Shown here: positions 10,348 through 21,900 of the stretch, piece by piece
Position numbering within the stretch: the first letter of the stretch is position 1
How the letters are laid out: every line of letters starts with the position of its first letter
Origin: Monocercomonoides exilis
Lineage: Eukaryota; Preaxostyla; Oxymonadida; Polymastigidae
Assembly: GCA_001643675.2 (NCBI GenBank)
Contig: LSRY02000018.1
Coordinates: forward strand, 1,116,001-1,180,000
Length of the DNA stretch: 64,000 nt
Direction: 5' to 3'
Notes under the pieces: model-generated
What the model saw: the letters and a program-made list of their open reading frames with translations, nothing else
What the model was told of the DNA's origin: nothing
Databases searched by the model: none
Program-made: the position numbers and the translations under genes

Positions 10348-12310
10348 ATGTCAAGGCAAATTGTTACTTGCTTTGAAGACTATCAAAAAGCACGCATTTC
10401 ATTTGTACAAAACATTGCAACTTTTGCGGAGAGGCCACAAAATATTGATGCATTAAAAGAGTCAGGGGTGATGCTTCTGCTGAAACCTCTCATTACAGAT
10501 CCAGTTCCATCTGTTTGCTTATCAGCTTCTCTTGCTCTTGGCCGACTTGCAAATGCTTCAGAAGAAATGGCAGAGGCTGTCGTTCAAAATGACATTTTAC
10601 CTCAATTAGTTACTAGTCTGAAGGAACAAAATGCATGAGAAACATTCAATTTTATATAACTTATTTTTTATTATATTCCATTTGTAAAATTTTTTTTTAC
10701 TTTTTAGAAATTCTTCAAGAAATCTGCTGCATTTATCATTCGTTCTGTTGTAAAACACAATGCAGCCCTTGCGCAAGCAGTAGTTGAAAGTGGAGCTTTG
10801 GAATCACTTGTTTCATGCCTTCGTATGAATTCTTTTCAGCAATTGAAGATTGAAGACAAATGAAATGTTTTTGTATTTTTAAGAGGAATTTGACCCTGGA
10901 TGCAAAGAATCAGCACTGTTTGCATTAGGCTACATTGCACGTCATAATGGAGGTTTTTGTTTTTCTTGTTATTTATTACCTGAAGTTTTATCCTGAATAT
11001 TTTTAGATCTTGCCCAGTTTGTTGTTGATGCTGGGGCAGTTCCTCTAACTGTTCTTTGCTTACAGGAGCCAGAAGTCTGCTTTGTTTTTATTGTTGCATA
11101 ATCATTTTTTGGATTGTTAATTCTTTTTTATCAAAACATCAATCGTTTCATTATTAATCCATTTCATTATGCAGCTCACTTTGAAGCGTGTATCAGCATC
11201 AACACTTGCTGATATCGCAAAGCACACGCCTGAGCTTGCACAGGTTGTAGCAGACAGCGGAGGGATTGGCTATCTTGTTCCTTTTGTCTCGTCGGCAGAC
11301 ACAAAGTTAAAGATGCAGGCAACAGCATGCCTGGCGCAAATAGCAAAGCACTCGGTTGATCTTGCTGAGCAGATTGTTGGTGCTGAGCTGTTCCCACGTG
11401 TTTTGGACTGTCTGAAGGACTCAGATGCTTCTGTGAGGAAGAACGCAGCCACACTTATCAGAGAAATTGCAAAGCATTCTTTGGATGTATGCGCTTTATG
11501 CTAGTTCTTTTCCTCATTTATTTTTTTAAACATTCTTGATATATTCTCTACAAATGGTTGTTAATGAAATGTTCAATAAAAATGTCTTCTGTGTAAACAA
11601 TTTGTTTAATCACATCGTTTCTGATGCAGCTTGCAAAGTACATTTCCGACATGGGCGGTATCCCTGCAGTCGTCGCCTTCACCAACGAGACACTTGGCGC
11701 TGATAGACTTCCTGGTGTGATGTGTGTTGGGTACATTGCTGCCTTCTCTGAGGCACTTGCACTGAAAGTGATCACCTCCAAGGGAATAGCGCCGTTGGTG
11801 CACTGTGTTGTAACAGAGCCCGCAGACTACCTCAAAGCAGCAGCAGCCTGGGCACTGGGGCAGATTGGGCGGCACTCGGCTGACCACGCAAAGGCTGTGG
11901 CAGATGAAGGCGTTCTGCCAAAGCTAGTGACTGTGATGGTACACGAGAAGGCTACAGACGATCTGCGCGCTAAATGCAAAGCAGCTTTAAAGGCGATCAT
12001 CGGAAAGTGTGTGTTTCTGCCTGCGCTGGAGCCACTTCTGCTGCAGCCAGCAGCGCCGAAGGAGATTCTGAAGTACATCGTAGAGCAGTATGCGAAGGTT
12101 CTTCCGTCAGATGTGGAAGGCAGAAAGCAGTTTGTATCGTGCGGCGGGCTGCAAAGGATTCAGGAGCTGGATGCTGCAGCTGAGGAAGGGTCGAGGCTGA
12201 AGACAGCGATTTCTCAGGTGAATGCGTGCTATCCAGTCGAGGTGGTGCGTTACTACACACCAGGATACAAAAGCGAGCTGTTCCAGAAGATCGAAGAGTT
12301 CAGACCTTAA
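10348..12310 (+). CDS. SPAG6: Sperm-associated antigen 6 / PF16 axonemal armadillo protein
   Basis: Central-pair protein of the motile 9+2 axoneme, built of armadillo repeats and needed for stability of the C1 microtubule. Six exons: 10348-10632, 10708-10822, 10884-10952, 11007-11074, 11175-11486 and 11630-12310. They splice to exactly 509 residues, the length of the human protein. Recognisable conserved stretches include ALGRLAN, DILPQLV, the exon-joined EQN-KFFKKSAAF, YIARHN, DAGAVPL, STLIREIAKH-like ATLIREIAKH, AAAAWALGQIGRH, LPALEPLL and the C-terminal CYPVEVVRYYTPGY. Introns are 75, 61, 54, 100 and 143 nt. Four are GT-AG; the first begins GC (10633-10634). The gene shows that the organism builds flagella. 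It is convergent with the gene ending at 12709. Confidence 0.97.
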
Positions 12311-12708
12311 ATCTTACTCTGTCACTTTGCTTTTCTTCTTCAAAAAATTCCTTTCATTAACTTCACCTTCTCTTCAACCAGTAGATGCATTTGCAAGCAC
12401 GAAAATCAGTTAGTTAAATGATTTTTGTGGTTGTCTGAACAATTTTCATCATTTCCTCGGTTGGGTCTTACTCATTTTCAACACAACGCTTTTTAAGTGC
12501 CTTCATTTCCTGTTTCCTTTTTCATTTGTAAAAGGGTTATGTGATAATTTCTCACCTCATTTTTTATTTTCAAAAAAACTTTTTCGTACAACACAACAAA
12601 TGATCATTTTGTAATTATATTTTCGTTCAAGTTTGCACAAAAACATTGTTACAATCATAAATAATAAAAATTATATTAATAAATACAAACAGTTAAATGA
12701 ATTTTTGA
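12311..12708. other. Convergent 3' spacer
   Basis: Short region between two converging stop codons. It is AT-rich with AATAAA-like hexamers (for example around 12660) that may serve as polyadenylation signals for either gene; this is an inference from composition. Confidence 0.3.
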
Positions 12709-15631
12709 TTATCTTTGAGGTGAGATACAAATAACATTTTGAAATACCGAAGCATAAAACAGCCGAAAAGGGAGAACGATTGCACTTGAAGATCTGACCT
12801 CCTCAAACATTCGCTTCTTCTGTCTCACAAACAACTCTGGATCAAACCCGCGCTTCTGCATTCGCTTGATTTTGCGAGCTCCATTGACTGTGTCTGTGAA
12901 CCGCGGGAGTGTCTCGTCCGAGTCAGCAACACACACAGGCATTTGAGGATTGACCGAGAAACATGTGTCTGAAGAGCCACATGGCAACTGATCGTCGTTC
13001 AATGGCTGTGTTGGCAATCGGACAGGCGCATCTTCAAGACAGAAACACGACTCAAAAGGATCAGAAAAAGAACAATGGCAGCTGGATGCTGCTGTTTTGT
13101 TGCTCTTCGGGAGCCGAGCAGGATCACAATGAGATGAATGAAAATGGACATAGGCTGCCATCAAAGACGGAAAACTCTTGGCGGAATGGCTAGCAGAACG
13201 ATCAAGCGATGCAGAGAGCGCCATCGACAAAACAACCGAAGTCGCCAAGCCAGCTGCATTCTCTGGTGCTTGCAGCGGGCGATGCATCACAGCAACATCT
13301 GCATCTTTCTCATTGCCCAACCACGAGCACAAACACACTTGACATTTCGTTCGCTTGGAAGGCATGTCGCAACTGCTCTCCTCGAAGCTCTGCCTTTTGC
13401 TGCTCCGCTCGCAATTTGTGGCTTCTTCAAAAAAAGAATCATCTGATGAGCATATCCCAGAAGAACCAGAACAACAAAGAAGTGGATTGACTTGGCTATC
13501 CTCTGTTTTTGTTGTTGAGCTTGGCAACAGCAATGATGAAGTCACTGCAGACGAAGAAGAGGAAGAGGAAGAAGAAGAAGAAACGGGAAAAAGTGAAGGA
13601 CAGGCTCTGATTGCGATGTTCTTTTGATTCAATGACAGCAAATCATTCTGCTCGTTTTCAGAGTTTGGGGAACTCATTTCACCACACTCAGCGCAAACCT
13701 CTTTCGCTTTTCCTTTCTTTCTCTCCCTTTTCCTGCTTTGCCTCAACCAGAACCTTTCCAAAGTCGTCATGCTCTTTTCCATTTCTTGCCTTCTTTCCTC
13801 CCTTTCCTCCTTCGCCAGCATACTCCGAAGGTCTCTTTGCGCTCCACTACCCATCACTCCTTCTGTGCCTTCCTCATCCAAAAGCCTCTTTGCTTCTTCT
13901 GCTGTCATCGCAGCTTCCGCCCTTTCATCAGTCTCCTTCCCACAGCCCTGAACAGCTCTTCCGATCTTTGCCTCTGCCTTGTCCCATTCAGCTGCCTCTG
14001 CTCCATCAAACATCCACCCCTTTCTGATCCACTCCCCAAACAGCTTCCAGTGTTCCTTCGCCTCTCTGATCTGTCTTTTTGTCAAACGCGCCCTTCTTCT
14101 TCTTTTCAATCCGAAGAAGCTTTCATTCCCCAATTCTGCACCATGCGCACAGTCCAATTTCTGCCCGTCCTCTGCCAATAACCCTGACCCAAGATTTCCC
14201 TTTTCCTTCTGCATAACAACAGCATCAGCATCAGCATCAGCATCAGCACCAGAGTCTGTCTGTCCCTTCGCCACACACTCTGAAACACCTTGCCACTTCT
14301 CCAGTCGCATCCACAGCTCGTCTTCCTCTTTCCACTTCGCAATCAGCGCCATCCGACTCGCATGCTCTGCCCGTGACTGCCGCCTCCCTCCGACTGCTGC
14401 ATCGATGTCTCCACACAGCATTTGATTCCGGACTTCGCTCGGCTGCCAGCTGGCTATCCTTTCACATGCCTCAGCCTCTGATGAAGAAGACACACATTCA
14501 TCCTCTGCATCTGCCGATGCTTGTGCAAATGCAACTTGCGAGAATTCATTCTGCGCAGTGACTGTCTCTGCCAATAGGTCTGATTTGTGCCCATTCGCGT
14601 CGCTGCCTGCTGAGAAATCTATGATTTCTGTCTCTCTTTCAGTCTGCTTGTTCAATCGCTTGCCAATATCACTTTTCCTTGTCAGTCTGCTTTCCCCGCT
14701 TTCCTCTTTCAAAGCACTCTTCTTTCTCAAAAGTGCTGCCCTTATTTCGTCCAGCACCTCATATTCCTCCATTTTGTTCAGCGAAGGAATAAATCCGGCC
14801 TCACATATTTCTTTCTTTGCAGATGCTTCAAAACGCAATTGACCCCCCAAATCCACCCTTTGCTGGAAAAAGCACTCGCGCTTTTCATCAGCCCCTTCAA
14901 CCTTTTCACTCAACAATGCTTCATCCGAACGAAGATTTCCCACTGATAAGAGCCTTTCTCCTTCATTTCCAACTTTGCTGTCTGCTTGCGCCTTGAAAGA
15001 AGCGTCGCAAATGGGAACAGAAGACGGATGACAAACATGGGATGCAAGAAAGTCTGCTGATGCGCCTTATTGTTGCAATCAAAGAGGAACGTCTTTTCAT
15101 CAAATATTCAAAGCAAACATCTCAAACGAAAAACAAACCAGAATTCTGCTCGTGGTGCCCGACATGCGTGAGTGTTCCCATGCTGTATATAAAGGGAGAC
15201 GAGGACACGTTGGAACCTGATGGCCCACATTTCTTGGCATTATTAGAATCTGGAAGCAAAGAATAAGCAGTTTTTGCCTCAAAACAAATAATCAAACGTT
15301 TTCGAACTGATTGTGATTGATTCCTCGATGCAGTTGGAAAATGGATACTGCTGGAAAAATGCATGGAATTATCATCACTGAATGAAGCCCCTTGAGTCAA
15401 AGCAAACAACGAATGAATCTTCCTTTCCTCTTGAGGCAGCTTCAGTTTTTTTTTGAAAAAAAATACAAATATTGCAAATAGATTTTAAATTGGAAAACAT
15501 CTATGTGCGCATACGTTTTTGTGAGCGTCTATGCAAACGAAGCCAGTTTTTCCATCCATTCCATTGACAATAAATAAGTTTGGGTCTTTTCTCTCAAAAA
15601 TACAACTTTTCATCACTTTCTGTGTACTCAT
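12709..15631 (-). CDS. Hypothetical 924-aa low-complexity protein, three exons
   Basis: My model joins exons 15515-15631, 15139-15439 and 12709-15065 through GT-AG introns of 75 nt (15440-15514, donor GTATGC) and 73 nt (15066-15138, donor GTTTGT). Frame is preserved, giving 924 residues from MSTQKVMKSCIF. No family recognised. The N-terminus is compact (DPNLFIVNGMDGKTGFVC). The middle is charged and helical with two repeats of aromatic-basic helices (RMALIAKWKEEDELWMRLEK and EHWKLFGEWIRKGWMF), followed by K/R/E-rich segments, a poly-Ser run, and a Cys-rich C-terminal third (CQVCLC, SCHCSF, CFCLED). Basic clusters such as LKRRRRARLTKRQ look like nuclear-localisation signals. A nuclear role is possible but unproven. 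It starts 328 bp from the divergent giant surface gene. Confidence 0.65.
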
Positions 15632-15959
15632 TGAAAAAGCCAGAAAAGATTCTTCATTTTTTTCATCAAAGACAAACAATTTTCATTTTTTTATTTACTT
15701 GTCAATCTTAACAAATATTAAAAAATTCATATGCTTTGCAATAAATATGAAACATGTTTTAAAACTATTTCTTTGGTAAATTTTTTTGCATATTCTTCTA
15801 TATTTATGCAAAATAATAAAACGAAAACTATGAACAACCTCATCAATTATCAAAAATGGTTGTGCTAATTCATTTAATAATTTGTGAGATCTTTTATAAA
15901 TTGTTTTTATTCGTTTCTTTCTTCTAATTTCTTTCCAACTCTCGTCAAAAAGTGAGTGA
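15632..15959. promoter_or_regulatory. Divergent intergenic region, probable bidirectional promoter
   Basis: Only 328 bp separate the start codons of the 924-aa gene (minus) and the 4205-aa gene (plus), so both promoters must lie here. The sequence is very AT-rich. TATA-like stretches such as TTTTATAAATTG near 15893 sit about 65 bp before the plus-strand start, but no motif can be assigned with confidence. Confidence 0.45.
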
Positions 15960-18900
15960 ATGGTGTTGTTTTTTCTTCTCCAACTTTTCTGCTGTGTTGA
16001 TGTTTTTGCGTCAGGGTTAAAGAACATAAAAGAAGAAAATCAAATAGAAAGACATTTTGTGACAAGTGAGCCTCAAAACTACACAATCACACCAAAAAAT
16101 AAGATCAATGAGCATTGCCAAGTGAGGACATGCGCTCATCTGGTGAATTCATCCCTTGTTCTTTCCCGGTCGTGTTTGTTGAAAGGGAGTGGAAAAGTGG
16201 TGGAAACTGTGGATGTTCTGTCTGAAATGAAGATATCTGACTGTGAGCTGGAAGCAGAGGGTGTGATGGGAAGTTCGTTTTTTGTGAGTGTTGCTGGTGT
16301 TGTGGAAATGAACAATATTTCAGTTGGATCAGGGAAGCAGGGAATGTGTGTGAATTCGCTTTTTTCGAACAGGCAGATTGGCAGAAAAGATGGGGCAAGT
16401 GGCTCAGTTCTTTTGAAATCCTCGAATTTTTTGTCACTCTCCGTTTCAGAGGGGCCGTTCATAGATGCATATGGAACAAACAGCATCTGGATGTGTGAGA
16501 CAGTGTTCAGCAACATTTCTGTGGAAAGGAAAGTGGGAGGACACAGAAATGCTGGAAGGGATGGCTGCCAAACAACAATGGTTGGCTGCTGTTTCGTTTC
16601 GATGGAAGATGTGTTTTATGGGAGCATCGTCAACCCAGATTGCTGTGCTATGTCTCATTTGAACTCGATCAACAACACATACACAAACATCAACAGAGTC
16701 AGGAATGCGAATCAAACATATTCCGATGTTGAAGGGCACCAGTCTTTGAATTGCTCGGGATTCTTCGAAGATGACACATTTATCAAATGCACTGCTGCAT
16801 ATGGAGGAGCAATTTCAATCACAGGGATTGAATCTGCTCTCACAGCCACAAGATGTCAATTCCAAAAGTGTTCAGCAAGGAACAATGGAGGGGCTATCAG
16901 TGGGGAAAGAATGCTTTCAACGAGAGTGAATTCGAGTGTTTTCAACAACATTTCAGGGGGGGAAAATACTTCAATTGGATATGGAGGATGTTTGCATTTT
17001 CTTGAGGTTTTAGATGGATCCTTGATTGAAAACTCGGTTTTCAACAATAATTCTCAATATTCTGCTGGTGGATCTATTTATTTGAGAGCATTAAGTGGTT
17101 ATCAATATTTAAATACACCGGATTCCATTTCAAATTGTTCTTTTATGAACAGCACAGTGAGAGGTGGAAATGAAGGTTGTATTGGATATGAACAAACAAA
17201 ATCACACTTCACAATCACAGAACTGTATTGTAAGAATTCATGTTGCCCCCACGAAGCCGGATCTCTTTATTTTGTTATCATTCCAGGAAACAATCACTCT
17301 GATTCAAAAGTGTCATTTTGTTTTTTCCACAACAATACATGTGGAGCGAATTTCAATGGAAATGATGTGTATGTGCAAGATGGATCAGGATTGTTTTTGG
17401 GAGACAAATTCGTTGAATGCTTTTCCACCACTTTGTCAAACAGATTATTTCATGCTCTGAAAGGGACACAGAATGAATGGATTCCGTTGTTTGACACTCG
17501 ATTTGTGGATGTGGTCTCTGGAGATGATGAAGAGTGGACATGTGGGATGAGAGCAGACCAGCCATGCAAAACAGTGAAAGGGGCGCTGGACCACTCGGGA
17601 GAGGAGCACTCGTGGGTTGTGAAAGTGGGGAGCGAAATCACATATGAATCGGGAATGGAGATTGGGGGGAAAGTGGTTGGGATTGAATCGACAGAACACA
17701 GCAGAGAAGCGAGAAATGCGATGATGTGGAATGGAGAGGGGGGGAGGCTGTTTGGGATTGGGGCAGGAAGGCTGAAGATAGGGTGGATGAATGTGAGTGT
17801 GAAGATGGCAGGGTGGGTGAGTGTGTCAGTGTTTGTGATGAGTGGAGACGGGGAGCTGAGGGTGGACGAGAGTGTTGTGGGGTGTGTTTGCGATGGGGAG
17901 GATTGTGGGATGGAAAGAGCAGTGTTTGTGCTTGGGGGTGGAGAGACACGGATTGTGAGCTCGTTGATTGTGGGGATGAGATTCAGGATGGGAGGGAGTG
18001 TTTTTGGGATGAGTGGAAGGGCGAGGGTTGTGATGGAGGGATCGGAGGTGAGCGGGGTTGTGAAGACAGAAGGGAACGGAAGCGTGGTGGAGAGGGTTGT
18101 TGGGGAGGGAGAGGTGTTTGAGTTTGACAACTGCACAGTGCGGGGGTGTGAGTGCAGGGAGGGAGATGGGGGAGGAATATATGTGTGTGTGAAGAAAGGA
18201 GGGAAGGTGGGGGTGGGAAACAGCACATCGACAGAAAACACTGTGGAGTTTGTGGGGTGCCAGGCAGGGAGTGGGGGTGGTGAAAGGGGAGGGAGGGGAG
18301 GGAGAGGAGGAGGGGTGTATTTGCGGGTGGAGGATGAGGATGTGGATCTGTGTGTGAAGAATGTGGGATTTGTCGAGAACAGAGGGGAGGAAGGGAAGGA
18401 TTTGTTTGTGGAATCGGGGGATCTGAAAGGGTGTGTGAATGTGAAGAGATTTGTGCATGTGAAGGAATGGAGCAATGGGAGTGTGGAGAGTTGTGTGGGG
18501 GTTGATGAGAAGTGGCCGGATGTGATGATTCCGCTGGTATTCTATGTGATGGAGAGGGAGGAGAGGGTGGTGGTGGGGAGCGGAGGGCATGATGTGTCAG
18601 CGTGTGGATTCATGGAGTATCCGTGTCGGAGCGTGTGGTATTCGATGGAGCAGCAGGGTGGAGGGAGGAAGGAGGTGGTGGTGGTTGGGGAGTACCGGAT
18701 GGAGGAGAATGTTTTGTTTGGTGGAGGACAGGAGTATGTGTTGAATGGAGGAGGAAGGGAAGGAGAAAGGGCAGAAGTGGTGGTTGTGGGGAGCACGTCA
18801 GGAGCAGCTGGGGTTGTGACGATCGGAGGGGTTGGGAGGATGGAGGAGCTGGGGCTGGTGCTGGAGGCAGAGCTGGCAGAAGAAGGGATGAGTGTGGCCA

Positions 18901-21900
18901 GTGTGAGCGGAGATGGTGGGGAGGTGGAGATGGCGAAATGCACAGTGCGAGGGGATGGGTGCGAAAATGGAGTGGGGTTCAGTTTTGTGAGGGCGAGTGG
19001 GGGAAAAGTGACGCTGAGCGAGTTGGAAGTGTTTGTTGTTGCAGGATATGAGGAGTCGAGATCGTTTGTGGAGGTGAGTGGAGGAGGATGCATTGTCAGC
19101 GTGAGGAATTCGAGTGTGGAAGGAGGAGGAGGAGGAGGAGGAAAGAGGAGCCGGTTTCTGAAAAGTGAGGGAGCAGGGAGTGTTGAGCTGTGGAACAGCA
19201 CATTGAGAGGGATTGTTGTGGGAGGGGGAGATGGGGGGATTGTGTCAGGGGTTGTGGGGCTTGGGCAGAAAATAAGTATTGATGGGGGAACATTGAATGG
19301 GGTGTGCATGGAGGGGAATGGCGGGGGAGTGGAGGTGGTTGTGTCGGATGGCGGAACAGTGGAAGTTGGGAGGCGGCTGAGCACGGAGTTTTCATTGTGC
19401 AGTGCGGGGATGAGAAATGAGGGAGGGGGAGTTGGAGGGGGAGTTGGAGTGGGAAGAGGAGGGTTTGGAGGGGGGATGATGGTGAAGATGGAGGAAGGGA
19501 GCAGAGAGATATATGTGAAGATAGTGAAGTTCAGCGGGTGCAGTGCAGGAAAGGCGGGGAGAGACATATTCATGGAGGCAGAAAAGCTGTCGGAGGTGGT
19601 GGACAGCGAAAGGATGGGATGGATCACGAATATGTCAGACCGGGCAGGGGCGATGGGGTATGAGAATGGATGTGAGCACGGGATCCCGCTTGTGCTGTAT
19701 CTGCAGCCAGAGCCGTCGGTGATTGCAATCGGGGGAGCAGAGAGCTGGGATTTTGAGCGATGTGGATACGAAGGAGCTGGGTGCAGAACACTGGACTATG
19801 CGATGGAGAAGCGGGGAAGCATTCTGGGGCTTCGGAGCACGATTGAGATGAGTGTGAGTCTGGAGCGGGAGCATGTGATTGGGGAAGGGACTGTTGTTGT
19901 GGAAGGGAAAGGGGCAGGGTGTGTGGTGGATGTGGGAGGAAGCGGGGAAAAGAAGCAGGACGGGCTGGTGGTGAACAAGGCGACGACCACAATTGGGAAT
20001 GTGGGGATTCAGGTGCCTTGTGGGTTGAACGGGAGAAGAAGTTTTGTGAAGAGCATTGGAGGGGCGCTGACGATGAGGAGTGTGGTTGTTGTTGCGAAGG
20101 AGGGGAGCATGGTGGGGTTCAGGATTGTTGAAGCGACAGGAGGGAGTGTGATTCTGTCTCAGGTGGAGATGAGCGGGATCTGTTTCGGCGAGTGTCCGTT
20201 CTGTGAAGCGAGGGATGAAGGATGGGTGACAGTGTCATCGTGCACAGTGAGTGGGTGCAGCACCACATGTGGAGGAGGGCTTGTGCATGTGGAGGGAGGA
20301 GGGTCGATGAGCGTGCAAGGATCGGAGCTGACAGGGGTGGGAAGAGTGGATGGTGGGAGGGCAGTGTGTGGGAAGGGAGGAAAGAGTGTGGAGATCTTGA
20401 ACTCGAACATGAGTCTGTGGAAGGTGGGAGACGGGGATGGCGGGGCAGCGTATGTGGAGGTTGGGGAAGGGAGTGTGTTTGAGTGGAAGGGGAATGTTGT
20501 GAGAGACAGCATATCGGAAGGGGGGTGTGGAGGGGGATTGAAGATTGGAGTTGAGGGAAGCGGGAAGGTGAGGGTTGGGCAGAGCGGGGTGGTGACGAAG
20601 TTTGTGGGATGCAGGGCATTGAAGAAGGAAAACAGAGGAGGGTGTGGAGGAGGGGTGGCGATGGAGTTTATTGGGGAAGGTGAAGTGGGAAGAGACTATT
20701 TGGTGGAAGGGCTGACATTCGAAGACAACATGGCAGAAAGAGGGGCAAAGATGTTTGTGGAAGCAGAGGAGCTGTGGAGGGTTGCGACAGCGGAGAGTGT
20801 GAAAGTGGGAGGGGTGGAGGCAGCAGGGACAAGCAATGAGCATGTTGGATTCGACAAAGGGGAGGAGCTAGATGTTCCGCTTTGGGTGTGTGTGAGTGAA
20901 TGGGAAGAGCCGGGGTATGTGGGGGAAGAAGGGGTGGACTACAGGGTGTGTGGGTTTGAGAGGTATCCGTGCGGGTCAGTTGGGTTTGCGATCGGGGCGC
21001 GGTTTGGGGTGGGGAAGGTGCACATCCGACTTGTGGAGTCATACATGATAAGGGCAGAGATAGTGGCAGAAAGGCAGGAGGTGGATATTGAAGGGGCAGT
21101 TGAAGGGGCGGGTGTTGGAGTGGCGAGGGATGTGGAAGGGGGTGGAGAGTGTGTGTTTGGAACGAGAGGAGGGGTGGGGCGATTTGGCGGGATGAAAATG
21201 GGAGTGCCGAGCTCGTTTGCACCAGCTCGGAGAAGCTTGTTTTGCTGCAGCGGAGGGGAGCTGTGTGTGGAGAAGTGGGAGATGGAAGCAGAGGGAGGGG
21301 CTGCGACATATTGTGTGGCAGAGTGCACAGCAGGGCTGATGACGCTGCGGAATGTGACAGTGAAGGATGTGAACATTTTGACAGAGACTGGTGTTGTTGT
21401 GGTTGTTGTGAAGGGCGATGGAGCAAAAGGGGTGATTGACTTGCTGGTGTTGGAGAACATAACGGGAGGAGGGAGGGGAGGATTGGTGGAGCTTGGGGGA
21501 GGGGCAACGGCGAAGTGGGGCAACTCAACAGTTGGGTCATGTGTGTTTGGGGAGCATGGGGCAGTGAGATTTGAGAGAGGGGTGAGCATGGAAATGGGGA
21601 ACAACACGTTTGAAGGGGTGGCTCGAGAGAGTGGGAAAGGAGGGGTGATGGAAGGGGTCGTTGGGGGGTTGGAGAAGGTGGTTGTGAAGGATTGTCGGCT
21701 GATTGAAGTGGAGTGCCGGGAAGGGAGCGGAAAGGGAGGAGGGGGATACGTGGAGGTTGAGGAAGGAGGAGAGTTTTTGTTTGATTCGAACAGGGTTTGG
21801 GGGAACAAGGTGAACAGTGGGGATGGGCAGGGGGGCGGGATGTATCTGGTGCTGGGATCGAGGAATGTGAAATACAGTGTGAAGATGGTGGAGTTTGGGG

